A stretch of DNA of 64,000 bases from Raphanus sativus (Eukaryota > Streptophyta > Magnoliopsida > Brassicales > Brassicaceae): positions 52,187,265-52,251,264 of the forward strand of contig NC_079516.1 in assembly GCF_000801105.2 (NCBI RefSeq). Reading direction: 5' to 3'. The notes beneath the pieces were generated by a model. It was not told where the DNA came from, searched no databases, and saw nothing but the letters and a program-made list of their open reading frames with translations. This document shows, in pieces, positions 45,871 through 57,612 of the stretch; position 1 is the first letter of the stretch, and the number at the start of each line of letters is the position of its first letter. The translations under genes were made by a program, and so were the position numbers.

Positions 45871-47103
45871 ATGTCGTCATCGACTAGCGCTGCTCAAGGA
45901 GGAGAGATAATGGATCTTGATCTGAACCAAGAACCATCTCCCGGTTCAGATTCTCCACCCGGTTTAATCACAGAGATTTCACCGTGGTTAAACGAGCTCG
46001 AATCTGCTCACGAGCGGATCGAAGAGCGCTTGAGACAGCTCGAATCGATAGTTTCAAGGATCAGGGAACGAGCAACTGTCACAACAACAACACCAGCACC
46101 ACCTGCCTCCTTGGTTCCTCCTCCTCTTAGAGACTCAACGGCAGGCGTCATACACGAGCGTTCCAGAGAGAGACTGGTCGAGAGCGGCGACGACGACAGC
46201 AAGACGTATCTGATAGCAAAGGCGCTGAACATGGAGAGAACAAGCTCTGTCCCGGGCGGTTACTTTGACTGCAACATATGTCTGGAGAGAGCAGAAGATC
46301 CTATCTTGACTTGCTGCGGTCACTTGTTCTGCTGGGGATGCTTCTACCAGCTGCCTTTCATTTACCTCAACATCAAAGAGTGTCCCGTCTGCGACGGAGA
46401 AGTTACCGACACCGAGGTGATTCCTATATACGGTAACGGAGATGGAGATGACGGTGGTGGTGATAGTAAAGCCAAGCGTGAGGAGTGTGGTATCAGGCTG
46501 CCTCCAAGGCCTAATGCTAAAAGAGTTGAGAGCATTCGTCAGAAGATTATAAACCGGGGGAACCCTTTTGTCCCGGGGCCTGAGACGCTTGAGCATATTA
46601 GAAGGACTATTGATTCTATCGGAGGGCTACAAGCTTTAGCTGAAGGGCATGAGTTCGGTTTAACCAACATAGTAACCACCGGAGGAGGAGGGAGCAATCG
46701 TGGTGTGGTGCAGAATCGTTTGAGGTTATCGTCTTCTTTCCCTGGTCTTGTGGTGGATAGCTCGGAGATGCCACCATCTGATGATGCTGTTGCTGCTGCA
46801 TTTGATGTTGATAGTTTTGTTGATACACCTAGTCTGAGGACTAACCGTCGTAGGTCTTCACGTATTGCCGAGATTAGTCCTTCTCCTTCTCCTGCAGTAC
46901 GTGCTTCTATTCGTAGAAACCAAATTAGTGCAGCAGGTTCGTCGTCTTCTTCTTCGCCTAGAGATTTTGCTGTTCCCGGGTTTGGCTTCTCTGTGAATCC
47001 TAGTGAAGTGGTTACTACTTCGGCTTCATCATCGTCTAGGAGGAGAACAGAAGATGTAAACAATGCAGGACCTCAGACCAGGTCTAGAAGGAGGCTAAGC
47101 TAA
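45871..47103 (+). CDS. RING-type E3 ubiquitin ligase-like protein, 410 aa
   Basis: Probably an E3 ligase. Residues 134-174 form a C3HC4 RING: CNIC, DPILTCCGHLFCWGCF, and ECPVC. The spacing and the following DGEVTDTEVIPIYGNG are typical of a plant RING subgroup that includes the MUSE1/MUSE2 type proteins. The N-terminus has MDLDLNQEP, which fits a DLNxxP (EAR-like) motif, and a predicted coiled segment ELESAHERIEERLRQLESI. The C-terminal 230 residues are Ser/Arg/Gly-rich with a short conserved RLPPRPNAKRVESIRQKI. No membrane segment is evident. I prefer the Met at 45871 (MSSSTSAAQG) over the in-frame one at 45796, because the extra 25 residues look like leader translated from the UTR. In the syntenic block it directly precedes the NTAN1 gene, as I recall for Arabidopsis. 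Confidence 0.88.
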   Translation: MSSSTSAAQGGEIMDLDLNQEPSPGSDSPPGLITEISPWLNELESAHERIEERLRQLESIVSRIRERATVTTTTPAPPASLVPPPLRDSTAGVIHERSRERLVESGDDDSKTYLIAKALNMERTSSVPGGYFDCNICLERAEDPILTCCGHLFCWGCFYQLPFIYLNIKECPVCDGEVTDTEVIPIYGNGDGDDGGGDSKAKREECGIRLPPRPNAKRVESIRQKIINRGNPFVPGPETLEHIRRTIDSIGGLQALAEGHEFGLTNIVTTGGGGSNRGVVQNRLRLSSSFPGLVVDSSEMPPSDDAVAAAFDVDSFVDTPSLRTNRRRSSRIAEISPSPSPAVRASIRRNQISAAGSSSSSSPRDFAVPGFGFSVNPSEVVTTSASSSSRRRTEDVNNAGPQTRSRRRLS

Positions 47104-47721
47104 AGCTAAAAATCTTGAATCATCATTTACAAACCTCTCTTGTTTGTCTGAATGTATGTACATTCTTTTGGACTTGTGATTCTCTGAAAACTTTTGATGT
47201 CAGAGTTTTTTTTATTCTCTTCTTTTTAGTAAAATAATCTAATCACATTTCGTGGAGTGTTTGGTTTCAAATTCAAGATTGAAATTGAACAAAAATCAAC
47301 TTTGAAAAGTCTATAATCTAATTACTTAATTTTAATGTTTGTTAAAGTTATGGGGTATATTGTGAGAAACACAACATTCTATCTAGATTCGCAATTCTCG
47401 AAAAAATCCGAAGAGTCTAGATTAGTATATTTGTTAAAGTTATGGGGTAATATTTGTCATAATTCACAACATTCTGACTAGATTCGCAATTTGCATAAAA
47501 TCCGAAGTTCTCCTATTAAAAAACGTCATGATGTTATACAGTTGAAACTACAAACGTCGCGCAGTGTTCTACTTTAGTTCCTTATGTTTGTTGGACAACC
47601 TTTACCTCCTTATTAAAACGTTACTTGTCATTTGTCAACGCATTAAAGTCATCGGCGATCTATTTTTCTCATCGCCGCCGTTGAAGCTCTGTTTCTCTCT
47701 CTCTCTCTTTCTCCGGCGATC
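47104..47721. other. Intergenic region with a tandem duplication
   Basis: RING 3' UTR, then a duplication: TTGTTAAAGTTATGGGGTA ... CACAACATTCT ... CTAGATTCGCAATT ... ATCCGAAG occurs at about 47337-47415 and again at 47430-47506. The last 100 bp is CT-rich (CTCTCTCTCTCTTTCTCC) and is likely the NTAN1 5' UTR. Confidence 0.55.
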
Positions 47722-49482
47722 ATGATCTACGTCGACGGAGTGCTCTTTCCTGAGGAGAACAGCTCCTCTTCTTTCTCTTCTTCATCTCAGGTAGTGCTCT
47801 TCGTCATCTCACCAATCTTAGATTACTTCTTGAGTGATGATTATTTGACTTTTATGGTTGACCAAACATGGAACAGGGAAGCAGCTTGCTTGTTAATGTA
47901 ATGACACATCCTGTCATAATCTCAGCTTCTGAATCGTTCAAGAATCTAGAGGAACAGAGAGTTACAGAGAGCTCAACGGAAGAAGACAGATATGTTTACA
48001 TATTCCAAAGAGAATACGCTGTCGTGAACCCAGCGCTTGTTGATGTATGTATGTTTTCTGACATTTGAAAGTTATGTTTTTTTCTTTTAAATCCACACTA
48101 GTGTATTCTTTCTTATTTCTCTAATTATTTATGTTTTAATTGATGAGAAAGTTCGTTGGCATGGATGAGGCAACAACTTGCGTAGGTCTTGTTATCCGCA
48201 ACAGAAGATCTGGAGTGTAAGGACTGATCCTATATCTATATGATCTGTAAGAATGTTCAATCAATCACCTTTAGTCTGATGAATCTGAAACTGAAACTGC
48301 AGGACTTCTATTGCACACATGGATTCACCAAAAGTTGTGGACTTGGGGATAAGCCAGATGTTGTCATTGGTTTTGGAAGATGACAGTGATGCCTCGGATT
48401 TAGATGTATTTATCCTCTCTTTGAGCTTTTATGTTTATCAAAGTCATTTTTGAAATATGTCACTGGGGATATGTATGCAGGTGCATATGGTTGGTGGTTA
48501 TGAAGACGTGGACATAAAAGTGTGTTTTGTTTTTATATCTCTTAGTCTAGTTAGCACTTTGCTGTTGAATGTATTTGACTGTTTATTTTTGCAGAATGGT
48601 GGTGGTGGTGGTGACTATGCTAAACCAGAGGGTTACTCATTTCCTTTGTGTTGCAAATTAGTAGAAACTTTGCACAAGAGAAGAGAAAACTTTCACATTC
48701 AAACCCTATTTGTTCTTGGGCACAACACCAAGCTGGATGCTCAAGGGAACACGTGCCCCATTTTTAATGGATGCCTGGTTAGTCTAACTCTTCTCTACCG
48801 TTTATCCTTTTTTGGTTGTCTTGGTTTTATAGTGGATAGATATAATGTCTTTAATTGACTTAACCTTTTGTTTCTTTGTAACCTTATCAATCAGGTGAAT
48901 ACCTCCACCGGTGCAATTCACCCAGCCAGTTTCAACAGATCTTCTAGATGTCCTGATGACCTTGTTCGTAGAGTCAGAGTGTCGGCATCATTCGAAGATC
49001 CTAGCTGGAGGGGGAAGTTACTTGACACATATGACGCAAAAACTGATAGATTCATCATCGCACCATGCTGCTGGTAAAAACAAAACAAAACAAAACAAAA
49101 CTTCTCTACCTCATTTTCACTCCATTAGAGTTACGTAGATATGTGTTGTGGTCTTGTACACTACAGGACAATGCGGCTGGTTGAATACGTTTGGGAACTT
49201 AATCAGCTTCCTGATGAATTGATTCTTGTTAACTGTTCCACCTCACCTTCTGCTGAAGGTCCAGACTTCGTAGATAATGAAAGAAGGTTAGTAGTAGTAA
49301 TTTGATCATTATCTATAGAACATGATAGATTCACACACACATTACACATAGATGATTCGTATTCGTCTGTTTGCAGGATTTGGAAGTATTTACTAAAATA
49401 TCCAGAATGGAGCAAAACTTTCCCAAAGAGACAACCACGCGTGTTTGAAAGGACTGCAAATGGAAGCTGGAAAATATACTGA
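47722..49482 (+). CDS. NTAN1: Protein N-terminal asparagine amidohydrolase (NTAN1-like), 343 aa
   Basis: NTAN1 deamidates N-terminal Asn to Asp, creating a substrate for arginylation in the N-degron pathway. Nine exons keep one frame: 47722-47790, 47877-48044, 48152-48216, 48303-48405, 48481-48519, 48595-48777, 48895-49073, 49167-49286 and 49377-49482 (1032 bases). Motifs in order: YVYIFQREYAVVNPALVDFV, DEATTCVGLVIRN (Cys 89 aligns with the active-site Cys of animal NTAN1), GVTSIAHMDSPK, VHMVGGYED, FHIQTLFVLGHNT, VNTSTGAIHPASFNRSSRC, YDAKTDRFIIAPCCWT, LILVNCSTSPSAEGPDFV and the C-terminal KRQPRVFERTANGSWKIY. Small introns (75-110 bp) and GT-AG sites throughout. No break seen. Confidence 0.94.
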
Positions 49483-50977
49483 CTTCCTCTCTCACACACT
49501 TCTTGTAAATAATAAATGTTTTAAAAACTCGTGTGGTTTGATTCTTGGAAGACAAGAGTGTAAGAAAAAAGTTTCAGCTTTGTAAGATTCGGACCTAACG
49601 ATCGTCTTAAAAGATGGGCTCAATCCGGCGAGGCCCATGGATTAATTTATTCCAATTGCAGATCGGACCCTTTCCATCCGACCCGAATATTTAAATATCT
49701 ATACATTTCATAATTATATGTTAATTAAATATCTAAAATAAATATAAAATAGTGTTAAAAATGAATAATACTACTCTTTTTGTCAGCAGATACTATTCTT
49801 TTTTTTGTCAGCAGATACTATTCATATACATAATTTTTAGAAATAATAAAAACATATTTTTAATAATGTTGTAGAAGCTTTTGGGAAACAAAAATACAGT
49901 ATAACTAAACTAAGTATAAAATTATAGTAGATAAAAAGAATGTACTGCCACAAAATATAGAAATAATATATTTAGTTTGCAATAGAAGCATAATTCAATT
50001 AGAAAGTAACTAAACTGGTAGAAAATCTAAATACAAAAGGCAGTAAATATGTAAATTATCCAAGTGAATGGGATAAAAGCAAACATAAAAGTAATGTTTT
50101 ATTTCGAAAAAAGAAAGATAAACAAGGCAAAATAAAAAGTGATTCCAAAATAGTACGTAGTTCTCAATAGCTATGGAAGAGAGGATTTAACAACCGGAAC
50201 TTTTCTCTGGTCCCAAAATATTATAGAATTCTACCCAGAAATTCTTGAATTAAAAGAAAAAAAAAAACAAAGTGAATGGAGGTACGATTAGTTTTATGTA
50301 CAATGATTCCATAGGGGACAACTGACCTCCAGATGTACGTAAAAACGTAGTCCAACCAAACTTTCACCAAAAAAACAACACGATCGGAAGACGATTCCAT
50401 TTATAGTAACCAAAGAGGGACGGACAGTCTTATAAATTGCTTTCACACCTTCTAATCGGGCCGGGCTCGTTTATATGGGTTTCAAAATTATAGAATTTTC
50501 AATTTTAATACAGATCGTTTGCCCTAATGGTGGTGGATAAAGGGAAAGGGTCAAAGGATAAAAAGCTGCGGTTAAAACTAGGGTTGCTTAATCCACTTTT
50601 CAAATTACATTTTTAATTTAATAATTTAATTTATCCGGAATATTTTTTTTTATATTTAAACCAAATTAGGAACAAAATTTCAAACAATATTTCCCATTGA
50701 ATTGAAGAAAAATTGAATGGCCTAGTTACCACACATGTCCATCCACAATAAAAACCATATATTATAATACCAAACTGAAACGAACACAGAGAGTATTTAT
50801 AATGAGATGAGAGAAGAAAAAGCACGAAACAATAAGCGAGAGCGAGGAAGACAAGAAAGCAACAATACAAAGTATATATAAAATAATAATAATAAGAAAA
50901 AGAATAAAAATCCCTAAAACTGCGAGCGTATTTGTTAACGGGAGAGAAGAGTCTCCAAAAGCGAATATCATGGAAGC
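49483..50977. promoter_or_regulatory. Intergenic region and promoter of the bromodomain gene
   Basis: AT-rich with a small direct repeat TTTTTGTCAGCAGATACTAT at about 49778 and 49803. The 200 bases before 50978 are purine-rich and probably 5' UTR. No other gene recognised. Confidence 0.45.
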
Positions 50978-50982
50978 ATGAC
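50969..50982 (+). promoter_or_regulatory. Minimal uORF overlapping the main start codon
   Basis: ATGGAAGCATGA begins at 50970 and ends at 50981, encoding only Met-Glu-Ala. Its stop overlaps the main ATG (50978-50980) in the sequence ATGA. Such an arrangement can reduce or couple main-frame initiation, if the transcript starts upstream. Confidence 0.45.
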
Positions 50983-53900
50983 GAAGGAAGAAGCAGAAGC
51001 ATCGTATAGCATGAACGACGACAACGACTATATATGCAGTAATGATGATCACAATATTCGTGACCAAGATGATAACAACAACAACACTAAACCAAAGCAC
51101 GAGAGCCAAGCATGGGGCACGTGGGAGGAGCTGTTATTGGCATGCGCCGTTAAGCGACACGGGTTCTGTGACTGGGACTCCGTCGCTTCGGAGGTTCGAA
51201 CCCGGACCTCCACGTCATCCCCCGTTTTTATCTCCCCTGATAGTTGTAGGCTCAAGTATCGAGATCTCAACCGTCGGTTTAAGGAACCCACGGCGGCGGA
51301 GGAGGAGGAGGGAGGGAACGATATACCGTGGCTTGAGGAGCTACGTAGCCTCCGCGTGGCGGAGCTCCGTCGTGAGGTTCAAGAGTACGATGTTTCGATA
51401 CTGTACGGAATCTCTATTCTCCGTCTCTTTTCGAATCTTAACGATGGATCTGAGTTTTTTTTTGTATTCCGGTTCCTCAGATCGCTTCAGCTGAAGGTTA
51501 AGAGACTAGAGGAGGAGAGAGACGGCAGCGAGAAACTAGATCTGGAGGAGGAAGAGAGGAAGGGAGAGAGATCGGAGAACGACGGCGGTGAGAAGGCGGT
51601 TTCGACGGCGGAGGAGTCTGACCGGGAAAACAGGTCGATGAACGAGTCGAACTCGACAGGCGCCGGAGAGAAAACCGTCGGCGGAGGAGACGAGCCGAGT
51701 CGGACTCGTGGTGATGATCTAGATCCCGATCCGGTTAACACGGCGGAGGAAGGATCGGAAGCGAGTCAGTCCGGGGAGTTGGGAGAGTCAGGGACGTCGG
51801 GAAGGAAGTGGAAAAGGAAACGACGGAAAGACGGCGACGGAGAGATCAGATCGGCGGCGAGTAAATCACAGCCGTTGATACGTCTTCTTGATTTGATTCG
51901 GTCCCATCCGCGTGGGTCTTTGTTCGAACGCCGAGTTCGAAGCCAGGTATGCAATTATCTTATTTTCTTCAATATATTCTTAATTTAATTTTTCATTAGT
52001 TTGATATAATTACAAAATTTATTGGTTTTCGCTGGAACAAGATATGTTTTTGTATTTTAACTTTTAGCCGTAGAACTTGGTGATTTTCATTCGAAGATAT
52101 GTACTGATGAAAAATGCAATACTGAATTGATTCGGATAGTTCAGGATCTTTTCTAAGGTTATAATCTCTTTACCACGATTTGGTTTGTAAAAATGCAAAT
52201 TGAGTCAAAAAGTTATAACATTTATAATTTAATGTTTTTCTATATCAATCCATACCAAAAAGCTGTAAATTTGAATTTTAGAAATCTAGTATTATATTCC
52301 TTAGTCTACAGTAAATCTCTTCATTTTCGAATTATTATTTTAACGTCCGTTTTTGAATTTTAATCGACGGTTTATGGGAACGTATCTATCTTATTAAAGC
52401 TGAAGTACAATTTCGGTGTGTTTGGATACTTGGATAAGAATATTAAAAAAATTTGGTGTGTTTGGAAACATGGATTGTAGTCTTTTTTAAAAAAAATTGA
52501 TTTTGTTTGGAAACAAAGATAGTATCATTAAACAGAAAAATAATGGGCTTAAGTTATTAAGTCCATTATAAAAGAATGTTGTCAATATATATAAGAAAAT
52601 ATAATACAAAGTCCAATTTGAAATACCAACTCAAATTATAGTTTTTATATTTCATATTAAGTTTTTAAAATATAATATATGTAATTATTTATATGATGAT
52701 ACATATTAAATACTATTAATTATATGATTACTTATATGATGGTACATATACAATACGATTAATTATATGATGAAATTATATGATATATAATAATGACTAA
52801 GGATGGGTTTTCAGATATCCATACGGGTTTGGTTATGATCGGTTTGCGTTTCGGGTTTTCGAAGGTCAAAGATTTCAGTCCTATTAGGATGTTTCTAAAT
52901 TTTTGTTTGAGTTTGATTCGGATCTTTGCGGGTTTGGTTTGCGTTTGGATAACCTATTTAAATTATTTTTAAAGTTTTAAATCACTATATATTTTAAATT
53001 TCTCAAAATCTATAAATAAAGTAATATATTACCTATAAATTTAAATAACATATGTCAGAATACCTAAGCTTAACATATCAATTGGTTCGATTTAAAATTT
53101 TGGATACGAAATCAATAACTATTTTAAGTATTTTTGGTGATTTGAGTATACTTTAACTATTTCAGATATTTGTTTTTGACTATCTTTATATATTTTCAAG
53201 TATTTTAAACCAATTTAAAAGTATCATTTTGATGTTTTATATACGTTAAATATAAAAATAATTAATATATAAGTATATAAATCTATTTTTAGATAAATTC
53301 AGGTACATGAATACTTCGGTTCGGATCCGATTCGGTTCTCTAACTAACAAAATTTTGAATAATTCGAATATTTAATCAATTTATGTTCAGGTTTGGTACT
53401 ATATTTACGGATTGGTATCAGTTCTTTTCCTCAGATTCATTTTGCCAAACCCTAATAATTATATGAAAAACAAATATCATCATATTTTTCAAAATATACA
53501 TCCGCGGAGGTGCAGAGATCAAAGTCTATAATCATTTATTTTAACAACAAGCCAAATAAAAATGTTGATTGAAGAGCGAATAAAACAAAACTAGAGAAAT
53601 ACTTAGTTTACGAGAGACACTCTATGTGTCAAATTTATTATAAAGAAAATTTTATTAAAATAAATAAATTCAATAATTACAAACAAATAATATATTTCAT
53701 AAAAGTGAAAAATAATATCCGCGCTTTCGAAGCGCGGGTCAAAATCTAGTATATTTTATAGAGGGAAAGAAAGAATGAATTAACTACCCCTACCCCTACC
53801 TTATTTCGTGGTGTCATCGTTGTCTTTCTGCTCACACAATCTATGACACGTGGCAGTATCTTTTTATAGTATGGCTTTGTTTCTTTTAAGGCCCATTTAA

Positions 53901-54817
53901 TTTTAGTTAATGGGTTTTCTTTTTCCCTATCCACGCAGGAGACTGAAGAGTACAAGAGCTTGGTTAAGCAACATTTGGACATTGAGACAATACAGAGGAA
54001 GCTGAAGCAAGGATCTAATGATTCTTCAAGCCTCACTTTTTACAGAGATCTTCAGCTTCTCTTCACAAACGCTATCACCTTCTTCCCTTCATCTTCTTCT
54101 GAATCAATGGCTGCTCGTGAACTGAGAGCCATTGTTTCCGAAGAAATGAGGAAAGAGAGCGGGAAATCGAGTCCCCGGTTGTTAAAAGCATCTGGAGCTA
54201 TTATGACTAGTAGTATCAAAGCAGATGCTGCTGAAACATCAGAACAGAAGTCTTCAGCTCCACTTGTCGTTTGTAAGAGGAGAAGATTTGCGTCCGCTAA
54301 GGCTAAGGCTTCTTCTCCATCTTCGTCAAGCTTTAGCCAGAAAGAGGAGACGAAAGAGGAGGCAGTATCAGAGGAGATTGAGGACGTTGAGACTGGTGGT
54401 GGAAGAGGCTCGAAAAGAACAGCTAACAATACAAAGACGGGTAAAGGGAAGAACAAGGAGAAACAGACGGAGGCCAAAACTGAGAAGAAGGTTGTGGCTT
54501 CATCGGATAAGAAGAAGAGTGTGGCTGACTTCTTGAAGAGGATAAAGAAGAGCTCTCCGCAAAAGGAAGATAAAGATCAGAACAAGAGCAAGAAAGAGAG
54601 TAAACCGAAACCGAGAGAGCTTAGAAGCAACAACGTGGGTAAAGGTAGAAAGAAGGCTGAGGTGGAGAATACTACTACTCCGGCGAAAAGAGCTCCCGGG
54701 AGACCACCGCAGAAGAAAACAGTGGAGGCAACCGCAACCGCGTCAGGGAAACGAGGTAGGGAAAGCGGAAGCACAGGAAAGGACAATAAACAGCCAAAGA
54801 AAAGAAGCAGAAGATGA
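50978..54817 (+). CDS. MYB/SANT-like and bromodomain-containing protein, 589 aa
   Basis: A nuclear chromatin reader. Exons 50978-51402, 51481-51946 and 53939-54817 join in frame (1770 bases). The first intron is 78 bp and lacks stops. Domains: a SANT/MYB-like segment (WGTWEELLLACAVKRHGFCD to CRLKYRDLNRRF), a coiled stretch (LEELRSLRVAELRREVQEYD ... LQLKVKRLEEERD), an acidic Ser/Glu-rich linker, and a bromodomain split by intron 2 (LLDLIRSHPRGSLFERR ... YKSLVKQHLDIETIQRKL ... LTFYRDLQLLFTNAITFFP). The C-terminal 200 residues are Lys/Ser/Glu-rich with an AT-hook-like RAPGRPPQKK. Intron 2 (1992 bp) contains a 1365-bp Helitron; without it the intron would be about 630 bp. It lies between the NTAN1-like and EMSY-like genes, as expected for the syntenic block. 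Confidence 0.92.
52385..53749 (+). mobile_element. Non-autonomous Helitron (1365 bp) inside a bromodomain-gene intron
   Basis: Starts TCTATCTTATTAAAGCTGAA after host A and ends with hairpin CCGCGCTTTCGAAGCGCGG, then GTCAAAATCTAG before host T. The interior includes a CGGGTTTGG / GGTTCGGATCC-rich region at about 52800-53420, similar to the nested repeat at 18.1-18.7 kb. No helicase gene. The insertion is in the same orientation as the host gene. Confidence 0.88.
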
Positions 54818-55333
54818 GGAGGTAGCGTATGATATTATTGTATATCCATAGAATATGTTTTGAGTTGTTTCTTTCTCAAATCTTAGTTATGGATTAGGTT
54901 AAGTGTACTTTGGTTTATTGACATGAGTAAAAGATTAATTCCTTTTTTGGTTTATATTTTACTCACTTCCACCATTTGAGTCTGATAAAGGAACACGAAT
55001 CTTTATTGTCTGATTCGTGTTCTAAGATACTGAAACCGTTCCATTGCAACATATATCCAACAAAACCAACATTAAGGTAAAGATCTAATCTCTAACTGTC
55101 AGCAAAAATTACAGTCAGATACAACCAAAAAGGGTAACACATCAAAGAAGTTGAGACTCTGACCTTTGATGATCTCAACAAATGCTCTCTTCTTTAATGG
55201 AAACCATGGCAAAACTGCTTGATTCTATCAAAACACACAAGTTTAGCGACGAAAGCCACCTTCTGTACAAAAGACCAGACAAGAAGAGTTTCAGCCAAGG
55301 CAATTTTATTTTGAGACTACAAGCTTGGATATA
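54818..55333. other. 3' regions of two convergent genes
   Basis: The bromodomain gene (+) and the EMSY-like gene (-) converge here. The 516 bp should contain both polyadenylation regions. I see no other gene. Confidence 0.5.
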
Positions 55334-57612
55334 TCAAACTAAACACTTGCCGTTTTCTCCATCGGATATATCTCCAAGCTTTGCGATTGCACCCACAAGC
55401 GCTTGTTCTTGCTCCTGTATCAAAGTCAATATAATCAAAATCATTTTGAGGCTTTTGTTATGTATATAAACGTAAAATTAAGGAAGAAAGGGATCTTAAA
55501 CCTCCAACATTCTCTTAGCCCTTTCAACTTCTTGAGGATCTGGATTGTGTGAGCCAAGAACTCTCTCCACCTATTACAAAAACACCATCGTTTGAGAAAA
55601 TAAACCCATACATCACTTGACTTGACAAGTAATTAATACTAACCTCTCTGATTAGGACATTGGTCTGACGGATTCGTATATCCATATGTTTCCTTTTCCC
55701 AGTTCCATTCTGCGATGTTCTGAAATCTTTTTTAACCGTGGTCTTTACCACACCGCTTCCTCGTTGAGGAACACTGTTCGGTCCTGTGGTTCTATTAAGA
55801 CCTTGTCCGTTATAACCATACTGATTACCAACCGCAGGACCCTCTCCTATCCACTCAATATCCCCAGGAGATATCTGTACAAAAATATTAGAGCTCTTAG
55901 TTACCAAATAAGACAAAGTTGTTTCCTCTATAATGATCAGAAAGTAAATACCTCTGAGAGATTGACCCATTCCCATGTCTCGCTAGGTGTTCCAATGTCA
56001 TAAACCAAAGCATGGCGACCCTAAAATTAAAGATATAATCATGTTTAAGGAAACTTTTTAGTTTTATAATACTTAATGCCAATTTAAGAAGCTACTCACC
56101 TCAACGGGATTGTACTTGGTGATGACAGCCTCGTAAAATGTATTGTCTTCTGGCCACCTTGTTCTAACTTTTCTTCCTACAAAGGACTCAGGTTCGGTTC
56201 CGTTTGTGGGTTCACTTGAACTGATGGGACCAGATGGTAATCTGTTCATGCCTTGTCCTCGTGGAGGTTGTTGATCTGAAGGATGGTATGAGATAGGTTT
56301 TGCAGAAGACGAACCACCAGGGAAACCCTGAAAAAAGGAGAAACAAATCATTAGAAGAAATCGTTTCTAATAAAGAAACATCAAAAAAGATACCAGGTTT
56401 TACTCACTGGTTTATGCTTTTTGCCCTTGGCATTGGGAACAGATCCTCGTTTAGCCTTCCATGAAGCAAATTGGTCAGTGGGATCAGCTTGAGGGTGGAA
56501 AGGAGGTGAAGCGAATGGTTGAGAAGGAACTGGCTGGTTTGGTTTGTGCTTCTTAGTAGAAGCTGAAATGGAAGGTGTTGGCAAGGTATCGTGAACCACT
56601 TGAGCAGCATTGCGTATAGTTGGTTGCATTCCTCCAGATTGTCTCCACTCCCTAATAAAGGAAAACTATTACTTATATGTTATTGATAGAAAAAGAAAGA
56701 AACTATAAATGCTCAAGTTTATTTAGCTTCTCGCCTTATCCTTCGTATTGTATCATCTGCGTTTACACGACCAAGAAGCTCTCTATGTTCCTCATTCGAT
56801 ACCCTCAACTCTTTGCGCAGTTCAGTTATAAGACTTTCCTTTTCCTGAGCAAGATATGAAAAAAGAGATTAGCCATAAACTAATAACATAAGAAGAAGTA
56901 GAGGGAGATTCATTTGAACATACCCAAGTGATAGCATCTGCTTGGGCTTTAAAGGCTCTTAGGATAGAGATGTAGGCTTCCTTCTCAATCTGGTGAATCT
57001 GAGCTTCCATATCAGCAGCAACTTCATCATACATCTTAGGGGGGTAAGATGGAGGAAGACTCGAAGGTCTTCCATTGCCAGTCACACGGCCTCCTCCTCG
57101 TGCAACCCTATGCGATGGAGGCAGATCATCATCTGTTCCTGCAGACAGCACCATCAAAAAAAACCAAACTTGTTGGTGGTAGCCTGCTTAGCAACAAAAA
57201 GGATAAAAATTTCATCCTTAAAACGAGAACTAACACCGACCCACCAAAGCTTACGACCAGTTAACACAAACCCAACAAAGCTTACAATGTACAACAATAC
57301 TAGAACGGAGAAAGTCCAAAACTTTTGCAAACCCTAATTCTCAGCTTAAGATCAAAGTCAATCGATTTGAAACATTCCTTAACAATCACCACAAGACCTT
57401 CCTTCCTTAATAAACACAAAACCCACCAAAGCTTAGAATGAATAACATAATTGAAACAGAGAAAGTCCAAAGCTTTCGTAAACCCTAGTTTCAGAAGAAA
57501 GACAGAGAGGAGGAGAAGAACAAGGAATGTGTTTTTTTTTTAATTTTTTAATCTAAAATCGAATACAGTGTTAAGGGAACTAACCGCTGCTATCAAACGA
57601 TTCGTAGTCCAT
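55334..57612 (-). CDS. EML4: EMSY-like protein with ENT and Agenet/Tudor-like domains
   Basis: EML proteins are plant nuclear factors with an N-terminal ENT domain (as in human EMSY) and a Tudor/Agenet-like domain that can read histone marks; some act in immunity and seed development. Exon 1 (57612-57585) gives MDYESFDSS; exon 2 (57138-56924) gives [19 protein letters not shown] and the ENT start [20 protein letters not shown]. Exon 3 continues [20 protein letters not shown]. Later exons contain [37 protein letters not shown], the Agenet-like [72 protein letters not shown], and a C-terminal heptad-like segment ending DGENGKCLV. The stop is at 55334. Exon limits in the 3' half are approximate. 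A frame upstream of 57612 (to 57811) lacks an ATG. The gene symbol is from memory of family and synteny. Confidence 0.88.

Noticed and set aside
46539..47063. 174-codon open frame on the strand opposite the RING gene
   Set aside because: It is the antisense shadow of a Ser/Arg-rich coding exon.
51042..51494. 150-codon plus-strand frame overlapping the bromodomain gene
   Set aside because: It overlaps the MYB-like exon in another frame; the residues are Arg/Pro/Thr-rich shadow sequence.
54225..54536. Arg/Leu-rich 103-codon frame in the bromodomain gene's last exon
   Set aside because: Out-of-frame reading of a Lys/Glu-rich coding region.
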